64,000 nt of DNA from Kwoniella bestiolae CBS 10118 (taxonomy: Eukaryota > Basidiomycota > Tremellomycetes > Tremellales > Cryptococcaceae): assembly GCF_000512585.2 (NCBI RefSeq), contig NC_089245.1:1364001-1428000 (forward strand). Direction: 5' to 3'. Of the stretch, positions 1 through 10,205 are shown piece after piece (the first letter of the stretch is position 1; every line of letters starts with the position of its first letter). The position numbers and the translations under genes were made by a program. The notes under the pieces were generated by a model. The model worked only from the letters and a program-made list of their open reading frames with translations. It did not search any database and had not been told where the DNA came from.

Positions 1-594
1 CGCAGATTTCACAAAAGCTTTCTTAAGTGATTGTTCAGGATCAGACTCAGCCATCAGATCTTCATCTATCAATGACGATGGCAAACCTTTCATCTTTGGT
101 TGGGGAGGTTGGACCTGGGTCGGGGGAGGTTGGAAAGGTTGGTTCGCAGGATCAACCCCTCCATTGCCTATTGGGGCGCCGAACGGACTAGGATCGAATG
201 GGTTGATACTTGGATCCGCCAACGTGGGAGTATTGAACGAGCTGCTTGCATATACACCTTGTCCAGCTCCTTCATGCTGCTCCTGCTCCCTCGCAGCAAT
301 CACAGACGGAGGGTCGGGTATCCTCCCTTGGCCTAAGGAATCTTCGTTGATCTTCTGCACATAGGGTGAGATCTCCTCGCGGGGTGAGGAGGGTATACCG
401 AATGGTCTAGGAGGGGAGGTGGGCTGAGCTGGGGGGAGGATGGTAGATGAGAGGGGTGTGTTGAATGAAGGAGCGGAATCCGAGAAGGGGTTGGCCCATG
501 GATCGTCGGCTGGTACGGAGGGGGTATCCCATGATGGTCTTTGGGGGGCGGTGGTGGATGATAACAAGGCGGAGAAGGAGGCTTCCTCGTCCAT
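1..594 (-). CDS. Sorting-nexin/Vps5-like protein, N-terminal part (gene runs off the window)
   Basis: The reading frame is open from an ATG at 594 to base 1 (198 codons, no intron), so only the N-terminus is present. It begins MDEEASFSALL and is acidic and rich in Pro, Ser and Gln. It contains two NPF tripeptides (in DPWANPFSDS and INPFDPSPFG) and DPW/DPF-like motifs, which in other proteins bind EH-domain and clathrin-adaptor partners. The last visible part, DLMAESDPEQSLKKAF, resembles the linker before the PX domain in fungal Vps5/SNX1, the retromer sorting nexin that recycles cargo from endosomes to Golgi. That assignment is from memory of the family, with no PX or BAR domain visible, so it is tentative. 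The coding frame itself is solid. Confidence 0.5.
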   Translation of the reverse strand, partial: MDEEASFSALLSSTTAPQRPSWDTPSVPADDPWANPFSDSAPSFNTPLSSTILPPAQPTSPPRPFGIPSSPREEISPYVQKINEDSLGQGRIPDPPSVIAAREQEQHEGAGQGVYASSSFNTPTLADPSINPFDPSPFGAPIGNGGVDPANQPFQPPPTQVQPPQPKMKGLPSSLIDEDLMAESDPEQSLKKAFVKSA

Positions 595-1073
595 GTTGGG
601 TGGTGATTGAGAGTGATGGGTGGACCGCTCAGATGTATGATTGGCAATTTAATGATATGTATAGCAAGAAGAAAGGAATGATGAGTGATGGATGTTGAAT
701 AGCAAGTTGAAGGATGTCCGGTTATCATTGCAGAGTGATGATGGTATGTGCTTGAATCGTCCCTGAAAGACACTCAGTGGCGTTGCTCGTGCGGATACCG
801 ATCAAATCATCCATTCTCCATTGTCACAACTACCGAGCTGCACATGTCAATCATCTATCGCTTGATAGAATGAAGCAGCATCCTCAAGAGAGCTGTGATG
901 TACATGACTCATGATGCATCTCACGTGAACTTGTATGATAGGGGTATATATGAACACAATGAGAACACAATCCTTCTTCTTCTGTTCACTCTTTTCACCT
1001 ATCGCCATGGGATCTTCCTATCTCATCACTCCGTCAACATGCTGACGAGCTCATCTGAGACCACATGAGACGG
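595..1073. other. Intergenic: promoter of the Vps5-like gene and 3' end of RFA2
   Basis: About 480 bases between the start of the sorting-nexin-like gene and the RFA2 stop; both genes are on the minus strand, so this is RFA2 3' region plus the promoter of the next gene. It holds an 8-base palindrome TCACGTGA at 921-928, an E-box/Cbf1-type site. No convincing ORF seen. Confidence 0.6.
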
Positions 1074-2447
1074 CTATCCAGTTGATTTGACGTGCTAAGA
1101 TGATCTCGTTAGCATGGTCATGCCTAGTCGACAAGGAACAGATAGACTCACCAGATCATCGATTGTCGAGTACAGCATACCATCACTCATGAGTTGTTCG
1201 ACCGCATCCCTACGACCAACCGGATTCATTAGCACTTGGCTACTGGTCCGCTGGATACACATGATAATTATGGGGTATATAGCTCACATGACTGCTTCTC
1301 CATCACCGCTTCCAACCTGTCTAGAGATCAACGAAACATGCACACCATCGTCTGTGTCGTCTGTCGATACGAATTCCATGATCCTTCGTTGTAGACTGGG
1401 GAGGTGGGAGTAATTTGATTCGTTGGAGTGAGATTGTACACCTGCAGAGTAATCTGCGTGGGACGATCCAGCTTGAGCGGCACCGCCCTGTGTGTGCCAA
1501 AGGTTGTCAGCTATTGTATTTTGCTCCTCGTTCGAAGCAAGAAGCGGGAGAATGACCAACAAGACAGAGAAATAAGGGAAGATATCATTCAAAAGTTCAC
1601 ACTTACACCTCCGGTAGTCGCTCCCCTCAGCAAACTGACATACAGAGCTTTCAAAAGATGATGATGAATCTCGTTGAAATCAGTTATCGGTCGAATATGA
1701 GTCGCGGAGATATGTCGTTTGCCGCCGAACATCTTGATCGAACCCATTATACCGACGTAGTGGTCTTGTCTGTATAGCAATGGCGCATATATCAGCGACA
1801 GTCCGCCTCACCCGTGAAGTATTGATGGGAATGAATACATATGAGAGGGTAATACTTTGTGTTCTGAAGAATCGCTTGGGATGAACAACGAGAGATACCC
1901 ACTCGATACCCTTAGCTTTCCCAGTCTCATCATCCGCCGAATCCAACCACAATCTCACATCGATATAACCCGTTCCATCTCCAATCTCGTACGATACGTT
2001 GGTGGCTGATGAGGAGGAGTTGTGGACCGAACCAATCAACAACACCTATCGCACTTATATCAGCTTCATTGATCCTACTTGTCAGTCCAGTTGGAGGCAC
2101 AGGGCATAGCTTACCTGAGCAACATCAACGCCATCAATAACGAAATCAGCGTCCGCGTGAACTTGTTCGGCAGCTAAGATCTGCTTGATCGTAACTGGTC
2201 GGATCGTTTGATTTCCGCCTTTTCCCTATTGCCGAACGATATAAATCAGCTACACCACTCCCTATTCGATAAAGGTAAAGGTAAGTGAATAACTGACCTT
2301 CTTACCACCTGGCGAGTCTTGTGATCCATAGGGGGATCCTCCAGCTACGAATCCTCCTCCCCCTCCTCCACCTCCACCACCGTAGTATGGGTTCTGGTTA
2401 TCGTCTGGGAAATCGTCGTATTCCATGTTATAATCAGTATTTTCCAT
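1074..2447 (-). CDS. RFA2: Replication protein A 32 kDa subunit (RPA2)
   Basis: Middle subunit of the RPA heterotrimer that binds single-stranded DNA in replication, repair and recombination. Exons: 2447-2298, 2225-2115, 2045-~1940, ~1764-1607, 1487-1288, 1239-1152, 1094-1074. Exon 1 carries the acidic, phosphorylatable N-terminus and a run of ten glycines, typical of RPA2. Exons 2-4 form the OB fold (TIRPVTIKQIL; GYIDVRLWLDS; FGGKRHISATHIRPI; NEIHHHLLKAL). Exons 5-7 encode the winged helix, and the protein ends DDLHVKSTG. The junction between exons 3 and 4 is uncertain: no simple canonical pair keeps frame except a donor GTATCG near 1940 with acceptor AAG at 1765. A GTGAGT at 2510-2505 and a TAG at 2452 suggest an intron in the 5' leader. 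Upstream lies the divergent CBF1. Confidence 0.9.
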
Positions 2448-3035
2448 TTTGCTAATCGATGAGAGAAGGATGAGAGAAAGAAAGAAAGAGGAAAGGAAGG
2501 AAGGACTCACAGTTGCTCATCCTTTTATACCTTTTGGCTGTCTATATGAGTGATATGCTATGAGGAAGGAAGATGCGATATACTCTCTCACTTTTGATGG
2601 TGATGGCTAGGATTGACTTTACTCGAGTTGACTGGACCTCACTCATCCAACATTGCATCTTGAACATTTGGCTGACCAGGACATCAGACGCGTCAGTCGC
2701 GTGTCCACGTGGGGTGGGTGCCTTTGGGATAAAATACGATAAATATTCACGTCATATATTCCGTTCTCTTGGAAGATGCTGAGATGTCTTTGTTTTGATC
2801 GTTTTCCCACTGATATGATATATCCACTGTATCACATGATCTCTTGGCTTTGTTATTGCTTCTCCACCTCTCACGTCCACCCCACATCGACCATCAACCA
2901 TCAGCAAACCAACATAACCACGAGACCACCAGTCGTTCTCATCTTCACATACGTCAATCAATAGACCTCCTCACCTTCCACTCGACCAGAGAATCACTCG
3001 CAACCGGATACACCCCAAGCGACACGAAATCATCA
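2448..3035. promoter_or_regulatory. Divergent promoter RFA2/CBF1 with CCACGTGG and ACGCGT elements
   Basis: 588 bases between the two start codons. Seen directly: ACGCGT at 2688-2693 (the MluI cell-cycle box core), a second CGCG core around 2698-2701, and the palindrome CCACGTGG at 2705-2712. ACGCGT is the classical MBF site of yeast S-phase genes and CACGTG is the Cbf1 recognition core. Their clustering within 25 bases between a replication gene and a Cbf1-type gene fits shared or autoregulatory control, which is inference. Confidence 0.55.
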
Positions 3036-4260
3036 ATGTCAATAGCAGAACCCTCCCCCTCAACCCGCTCGCCATACCTGGACCAACCAACCCTCGACTC
3101 CCTTTCCTTCTCCGCCTCCGCCCCCGCACCCACGATGGAAGGCGAAGATGCAGAACTTGGTAACCCCCTCAACGAGTTTGCTCAGCAGGTCCTAGGCGTA
3201 GAATCAGACTCGGACGCCCACAATCTACTAGATCTGGGGAGGAGTGAATATGCCATTATAAATGAGGAACAGACCTTCAATGATTTATTACAGAATCAGA
3301 ATCATCAGCAGGAGCATGGTGGACACGAGATTGATCCGGGATTAGAGAATGAGCTGTCGCGTCAGTTCACAGAGCTGGATGAAAGTCAAGCGCATCATGA
3401 ACATCATGATGAGGGGGATGCAAGGGATCAAGAGACGGTTCAGAGTCAGAATCAGGTACCTACGTTGGTATATGGTGGGAGGATAAGTAAGAGGAGGAGA
3501 GTCAATGGTCATCCGAACGATAATGGTGATAGACCGGTGACGGAGGATATCATCACTGATGCGGATGGGAATCCGGTGGGACCACACGAGTACGTGAGGT
3601 TGAAGAAGGATAGTCATGTGGGTTTATGTCCACTACATCGTCTGCATGGCTACTCTGATGTTCTTATCGCCTTGCGATCTCGCTATGACCATGTGAGTAT
3701 CCAAGCTGATTGTTATACCTCATCTCGCAGAAAGAAGTGGAACGACGCCGAAGAGAAGGTATAAACGAGGGTATCAACGAGATCGCCCAGCTCATCCCTG
3801 GAGGAACGGACAAACAAGGCAAAGGGACGGTCCTGAAGAAAGCAGTAGCATATATAATAGAGTTGAGCGATAAGTTGAGGGCGGACCAGGAGGAATTGAC
3901 AAAGAAGGATATCGAGAAGCAGGATCTGGAGGTGAGTTCAGTCTTCTATATGGGGTACGAGAACAACATTGGATATACAACGAACGGATCAGTGTAGAAT
4001 TCCAATATTGTGGGCTAGGATCACAGCGTACTCCCGCGTTAAAAGATACAATGATACATGACGATACTAATCGATCTTCTCTATTACAGGCCCAATTAGC
4101 CCACCTCCAAAGACAAATGCAAGAAGAACGCGATCGATCGATGCGATTTGAAACCTCCTGGCGAGAGGCCGAAGACCGAGCGGCAAGTTCGAATTTCGAG
4201 GTCGAACGTATACGAGACGAGTTGGAACAGTTGAAGAGTTCTCAAGGTCAAGGTCAATAG
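3036..4260 (+). CDS. CBF1: bHLH transcription factor, Cbf1-like
   Basis: Three exons, 3036-3617, 3731-3931 and 4090-4260, join in frame to 317 aa. The acidic, Gln- and His-rich N-terminal half is followed by a nuclear-type basic patch (ISKRRRVNG) and then the bHLH at about residues 190-250: SHKEVERRRREGINEGI, loop with PGGTDKQGKG, and second helix TVLKKAVAYIIELSDKL. The basic region has the His-x3-Glu-x3-Arg pattern that reads CACGTG. A C-terminal coiled coil (QLAHLQRQMQEERDRS to ELEQLKSSQ) should dimerise it. Cbf1 proteins act at centromere DNA element I and at sulphur-amino-acid and respiratory genes in ascomycete yeasts; the role here is inferred. The ORF is open upstream to 2844, but the 3036 ATG is the first plausible start. 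Confidence 0.85.
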
Positions 4261-5317
4261 GATAGGAAATGATCGTTCTTGGATGTTGCTAGATGATTGG
4301 GACGGGACATCGAGTTCTCGTCCCTTTGTTAGATACAGCAAGGATAGATCAGTAGTGCAGGTTTCGGATCGACTACTCCGATCAAGGTATCATCGCTCGC
4401 GCACGTAAGATGTGTGACTTTTTGGCTCTGCTTTGTACTGTACCTTGTATATGTAGATTACTGGTCCGCTTGATAATGAAAATTGTAACTTATATAGGTC
4501 TGACGGGTTATGCTACGTTATAATGATAGTATGAGAAACGTTTTCTGGTCCTCGCTGAGAAGTTACGGGGAAGGACGATTCGAGATGGACCGTCTCGCAT
4601 TTCCCCTCTGCTTCCCTTTGATGGGCTGTGCCAAAGCATAACTTGTATGCAAGGGTATAAACCCAGAGCATGGGTTCATGACTTGTCGCCAATGATCTTA
4701 CTGAAAGCTGTCTTCTAAACATACGAACATTATCTTGAGCATAAGGTAATATATCCTTGTGTAAATGTGCTGGTATTTCCGCCAGCCTCGACAGGCCCGT
4801 CACAGCTACAACCACGTCCATGACTCCAGCTCCACCCTAAAGGGTTTATGCAAAACAGCACCAATGGTAGATGGGATGTGAAGGTATTACTGCCAAGATC
4901 TACCGCTGGCCATGTACCCGTTTCTCGTCAAGGTGTGACGACACAAGACCGAGATGAGGTGATATCCTCTAAGAGTGACGCAGCGAAAAATTGGCAAACG
5001 TTTAATGAGATGATGGACCGGGATCGTGAGATCAGATTGAGGCAGAATGCTGGATCCCGACAAGATTGGATGTCTGGGAGATGGGATATGTGAGGATTGA
5101 GCTTTGACGGATTGACTCTGTTTTAGCTATTGTGGTAAGATCTCATCAGTGTTTATAAATTATTAACGTGGGTGCAATTGATGAATCAGTACATGTTAAT
5201 ATGTTCATGTGTTAATGTGAATGTTTGATTTATCAATATACATACATGTCTGGCGATTCAATCTAAATCTCTTATATGTTCGGTCGAGCTATACCTATAC
5301 AAGTATCGTTCTCACCC
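4261..5317. other. Convergent intergenic region with two weak ORFs
   Basis: About 1.06 kb between the 3' ends of CBF1 and UMP1. It holds a 102-codon minus ORF (4513-4821, starting MDVVVAVTGLSRL) and an 81-codon plus ORF (4848-5093, ending SRQDWMSGRWDM). Neither resembles a family I know and neither joins convincingly to flanking exons, so I do not call a gene. An unlinked small gene cannot be excluded. Confidence 0.4.
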
Positions 5318-6151
5318 TCATATACCTCTACTTCTCTCCAACGCTCCGTTGACGTCCAACACCTCGTTAAGGGAGTTGGAACCACCCATGAAATCGCCTG
5401 CGTCTAATGTCTCATCTTGGCCTGTTAATACTTCGAATGCGAGGTTGGAGGAACCGCCGAGAGGGACACCGATGACGGTTGAAGATTCGATGAGGGGGTT
5501 GTGGAGGTTCTAAGTGAAGATCAGAGGATCAGTATAGGTCAAAGTATGAGAGCGATCTTGCTACAGATCGCCTATCTGTCCCGATCCCCAACGACTCTTA
5601 GAGCCCTTCTGCAGCAAAGTAATAGGAAAACGACAGACTCACCTCTGAAACAATCTTCATCTCCATGGCTTTCCTCAATGGCACTGCCAGTCCGAAGGTG
5701 TTTTTCTGCATATTCTGTTCTAGCTGATTTTGGTTTTGTTGCCACTACACATTGAACACCACCACAATCAGCTGTGATCTTCAAGCGAGTGTGTGTGAAT
5801 GGGAGATGGGGTGGTTTCGGCTGAACCGTCGACTCACCTTCTCCAACCTGGTTTGTAGAGGGTGGACGTTACCCGCTGCTACGCCTTGAGAAGCTGATTT
5901 GAGACCATGTCGGAATGCATCGTGAGTTCCTGATATAGGGTGGGATGTTGACTATGGTATATGTGGTCGGTGTTAGTTGGGAGCTTTGTGAGTATATGAA
6001 ATATGAGCCAACTGACTTTGATTGAAACTACGTGAGCTTCTGGTGCTGATTGAGCTGTATGAGGAACGAGACGGAGGGACTATCAAGCCGTCCAGTGTCA
6101 GCTATATCGTCTCTTAGTGCTTAGAACATTGACAGACTGCTAGCTTACCAT
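5318..6151 (-). CDS. UMP1: Proteasome maturation factor Ump1 (POMP)
   Basis: Chaperone enclosed in the half-20S proteasome that coordinates beta-subunit processing and is degraded on completion. Five exons, 6151-6149, 6079-6017, 5951-5838, 5744-5643 and 5509-5318, give 157 aa, close to the yeast length of 148. Family landmarks: N-terminal MSLRLVP; HDAFRHGLK; HPLQTRLEKW; a glutamine-rich helix; NTFGLAVPLRKAMEMKIVSE; HNPLIESSTV; and a C-terminus ending in RGI, as yeast Ump1 ends in LGI. Oddly, the first coding exon is only the ATG, directly abutting a GTAAGC donor. All junctions are phase 0. It is divergent from casein kinase 1, with a long shared upstream region. Identification is by recognised motifs. 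Confidence 0.92.
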
Positions 6152-7834
6152 TGTTTGGTAGACGATAATTGGTTTATGGATGTCTGGTTTAGTGATGATA
6201 TGGTAAGTACAAGGTGAAATGCACTTTGATTGATGCAGTTGAACGAGGACGTTGATGTGGAGGATTCGGACATGCAATGCATCATCGACGCGTGTCCATG
6301 TTGTGCCACACTTTCGGGAATATACGGTGATATATGCTACGGTGACAGGTGGTCTCATTCATCTTGTGCTGGATCCGGGTTCAAATCTGCGATTCTTAGT
6401 CACCTAGTCAAGAGTAACCAAGGGGGCGTATCATCCATTCATCTGTCCATCTGTCCATCTACTACTCTGTTCAATCATCATCATCATCATCCTACCATTC
6501 ATTCATTACAATTACTCTTTACCACTCATTACTATTTCATCTTCCATTCAGGTAAGTCAATCACTCATCCATCATACCAGTCTATAAGGAGATCAGGACA
6601 AAGAAAGGATTCCACCTGGCCATCAAGGAAGCTTTGATCATCCAACTCTCCCCGCTAAGCCAACTAAAAGAAACACGTTATATAAGATAATAGCTGACTT
6701 ACCCTCCTTCCTTTCTCCACGCTTTTCCCTTCACCAACACTCACCTTTCTCATTGTTCGACTCAATCATACATTGTACCTCTTTCATTGTCCATCAACCA
6801 ATCACTCAACCTTGACATACACATATATACACCTATAATATCATATTGCCATTCGACCCAACTCAATCAACCGCAAAACTTCCTTTGTCGCGCCTTTCCC
6901 TGCCTGTTCAATATCAATCATCAATCCAACCAGCTAGAATAGAAGAGACACGCGTTCTTCTGATTTAGATATTGGTTCATCTCGCATATCAATCAAGAGA
7001 GACATCGAGGAAGAAGCATTGCATTTTAGATTATTTCACCCTTTAACGAAGAGAATACATATCCAGGTTAGTCATTATTTCCTTCTTTTATTGTTCAACG
7101 AGGAGGCATAGCCGAAGAAGCCACCGTGTTGTGTGTGTATCATACCATCACTGCCCTCCTCACCCATTGCGCTCGGTCATGGCGCTGTTCAACATGCTTC
7201 TTACGCATGTAGCCAGAAACAGAAGTCGACTTGAGGCGATATCGTACATGCGAAAGCATTGTTATGACGATCATGGCAATGATGCGTTGGTCTTAGCATA
7301 TAAAAAGGATAACATGCTGACAGTTTTATCTTTCCCCCTTCTTTCCCTTTATCTACTTACTACATCAAACGCACTTGGCACCATACAATATCATATCAAC
7401 CTTTGTTATCCATCTTCCCAACGTCATACATCCCAATTCGGACTTCCTACTGGTATATCCCTTCAATCGACTGCATCGCCTTCCCCACCCATCTTCCACT
7501 CCGACTTCCCTTCCCAATCGGATTCACATATATAATCGACTCATTCAACCTGTCGCCTCACAACGCACAAAACCTCACTTCATCCTTTTGGGATTTGATC
7601 AATCGTCTTTCCCACATCCTCGACGCTATTGATCGAAACAATCAAATCTTTTTGGAATCTTCCACCACTTCATCTTCAACAAACGACAAAATCCCACGTC
7701 AATCAACTTCGCAAAACCCCGCACGTACCTCACGTCGCGCTGAAAATTACCCTTATCCCAAATCACCTCTACCCGAACCTAAACCTGAATCTGAACTTGA
7801 AATGGCATACGGTGCTCTCCCACCTCAAAACAGG
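6152..7834. promoter_or_regulatory. Long divergent region between UMP1 and casein kinase 1
   Basis: 1.68 kb, pyrimidine-rich from about 6700 onward on the plus strand, which is usual for fungal leaders. A donor-like CAG/GTTAGT at 7060-7070 may open a 5'-leader intron of the kinase gene. Several ATGs and short ORFs (for example 7131-7535, 7375-7632, 7629-7838) lie before the kinase start; none looks like a protein family. No tRNA found: a B-box-like GGTTCAAATC at 6379-6388 has no matching stem. Confidence 0.5.
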
Positions 7835-9134
7835 ATGACTTCTATGGATCTTAGAGTCGGCGGAAAGTACAGGATTGGAAAGAAGATTGGTAGTGGTTCT
7901 TTCGGTGAGTCTGCGCAGCCTTGTTCGCCTCCTACACACATATGCTGACTCCAATAATAGGTGATATCTATCTCGGTGTGAACATCGTCTCTGGAGAGGA
8001 AGTCGCCATCAAGCTAGAATCCGTCAAAGCTAAACACCCTCAACTCGAGTACGAGTCCAAAGTCTACAAGACTCTTGCTGGTGGTGTTGGTGTACCTTTC
8101 GTAAGATGGTACGGTACCGAATGTGATTACAACGCGATGGTGTTGGATTTACTGTAGGTCGTTCTCCCTAATTTTACGTTTCATTCAACATACTGACATG
8201 TACATGCAGTGGTCCATCCCTTGAAGATCTGTTCAACTTCTGTAACCGAAAGTTCTCCCTCAAGACCGTTCTTCTCCTTGCCGATCAGCTCATCTCTCGA
8301 GTCGAATACATCCATTCCCGAAACTTTATCCACAGAGATATTAAGCCCGACAACTTCTTGATGGGTATCGGCAAACGAGGTAATCAAGTCAACGTGATTG
8401 ATTTCGGTTTGGCTAAGAAATACCGAGACCCCAAGACCCACCTTCACATTCCTTATAGAGAGAACAAGAACTTGACTGGTACTGCTCGATACACTTCCAT
8501 CAACACTCACTTGGGTGTTGAGCAATCTCGAAGAGATGATTTGGAATCTTTGGGTTATGTGCTTATGGTGAGTTGGTTCAGCTTTGATTCTTGGCAAACA
8601 GCTAATAATTTCATCAGTACTTCCTCCGAGGCCAACTTCCCTGGCAAGGTCTCAAGGCTGCCACTAAGAAGCAAAAGTACGACCGAATCATGGAGAAGAG
8701 TGAGTGTTTCTCCTGACTTCAGATATAATCAGAGTGTAAGGGGACTTGACGCTAATGCATTTCATCTCGCAGAAATGACCACCCCTACCGAAGTACTCTG
8801 TCGAGGATTCCCCAACGAGTTCGCCATCTACCTCAACTACTGTCGAAGCCTTCGATTCGATGACAAACCCGACTACTCCTACCTCCGAAAACTGTTCCGA
8901 GACTTATTCGTCAGAGAAGGTTTCCAATACGACTACGTGTTCGATTGGTCCGTCCAACCTTCCCAAAAGGCTCAACAACAACAACAAGATGATGCTCACT
9001 TAGCTGCTCAACAAGCAATGCAACAAAAGAGACGTGTCATGCCTGAGGATCAACTTGGTGGTGTAGGTGGAGAGAACCAACGACAATTGAGGAGTCAAAC
9101 CAGGAACAATGCGAGGGAACAAGGTGGTTGGTAA
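7835..9134 (+). CDS. HRR25: Casein kinase 1 (delta/epsilon type)
   Basis: Ser/Thr kinase of the CK1 family (yeast Hrr25; a homologue is studied as Cck1 in Cryptococcus). Exons: 7835-7904, 7961-8153, 8210-8567, 8618-8699 and 8773-9134, giving 354 aa. Visible kinase landmarks in order: glycine loop IGSGSFGDIYLG, lysine in VAIKLE, catalytic loop [18 protein letters not shown], the CK1-specific [13 protein letters not shown] in place of [11 protein letters not shown], and RLFRDLF-like [13 protein letters not shown] Gln-rich tail follows. I chose the [15 protein letters not shown] start because it matches the family; an in-frame ATG at 7802 would add 11 residues. Such kinases act in DNA repair, vesicle traffic and morphogenesis. 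The first four introns are 50-75 nt. Confidence 0.95.
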
Positions 9135-10205
9135 GACCCCTTCACCTTGCGGAGGATAGCTCAGGAAAGGAAAGATAGGGGATGAAACAGCTCAACATGG
9201 TTCGGCTCGCCATGGGTCGCTTCGGGTCATGAGATGCGGGATACCCTTTCGGTCGATTTTCAAGCCACGTCAATCGATAATACCAGTTCTCGTACATCGC
9301 AATATACAATACAAAGCGACTATCCCCTTCCCACCAACTCTTCACCTCACTTAGTTCCTCCACTCTCGATCTTGTGCAAATACATCGCGATACCAGGTCT
9401 CATCACCACCATTCTTCTCTTTCAGCCTGCGTAACCTAATACAACTCGACTCAACTCAACTCACAGCGGCTATTTCATTTATTCGTATTCGGTTTCGTCA
9501 TCAACTCTACTATCAAAGTGATCTCGGTGCATCACTCCTCCCACTCGTCCAATGTCATTTCACATACATGACAAATCTACAACTACAAACATATGATCCT
9601 ATATTGTGTATATCACACCATACTCCCATTCACCCTCTTCCTTTTTACATTACACTCAAGTAACTCAACCTTTACATCGACATCGCGCCACCGAATCAGG
9701 CCATCGTCCCCGTACGTTCGTCTTTCTTCTTTACCTAGGGTCTAGGTAAATCATGAAGAAAGTTTGTAAACGCGGGAGGGCGCCGGATTTTTCTTTCTTT
9801 TATATCATACTGGATCGAGTCAGCTAGATTAGATCGTCAATCACATTCCCCTTATTCGTCGAAGCGATACTTGGACGCAACCTCATCTTGATTAAAGGGG
9901 AATTGGCAATTTGATCGAACCAACCATTCAGATTCGGCTTTTATCGTTTCGTTCTCCACACACAGTATCTTATCCATTTCATTCTAATGATCTTCAGTCG
10001 TTCATGTAATATTTACTTTTTCATGCAACCTCATAAAATTGTACCGTGCCTATCCAAATTTGACAAGAAGGAAGCGCAACACTGTGGCCATACACTTGAC
10101 ATGTTGTTGCTCACGAAGGAGACATGATTTATCGTACAGATTATACATCGCCGTGATATCCTATCTATATATATACTGAGGTGAGTACGACCATAGACAG
10201 CAGAA
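9135..10205. other. Convergent 3' intergenic region
   Basis: 1.07 kb between the kinase stop and the stop of the minus-strand WKF-domain gene. It contains short ORFs only, pyrimidine-rich stretches and AT-rich patches suitable for 3' ends. I see no gene, repeat or RNA here. Confidence 0.5.

Noticed and set aside
333..773. 146-codon minus ORF, His/Pro-rich
   Set aside because: Lies in another frame over the sorting-nexin-like reading frame; composition is that of a shadow ORF.
6361..6410. B-box-like GGTTCAAATC suggesting a tRNA
   Set aside because: No T-stem complementarity, no A-box at the right distance and no acceptor stem.
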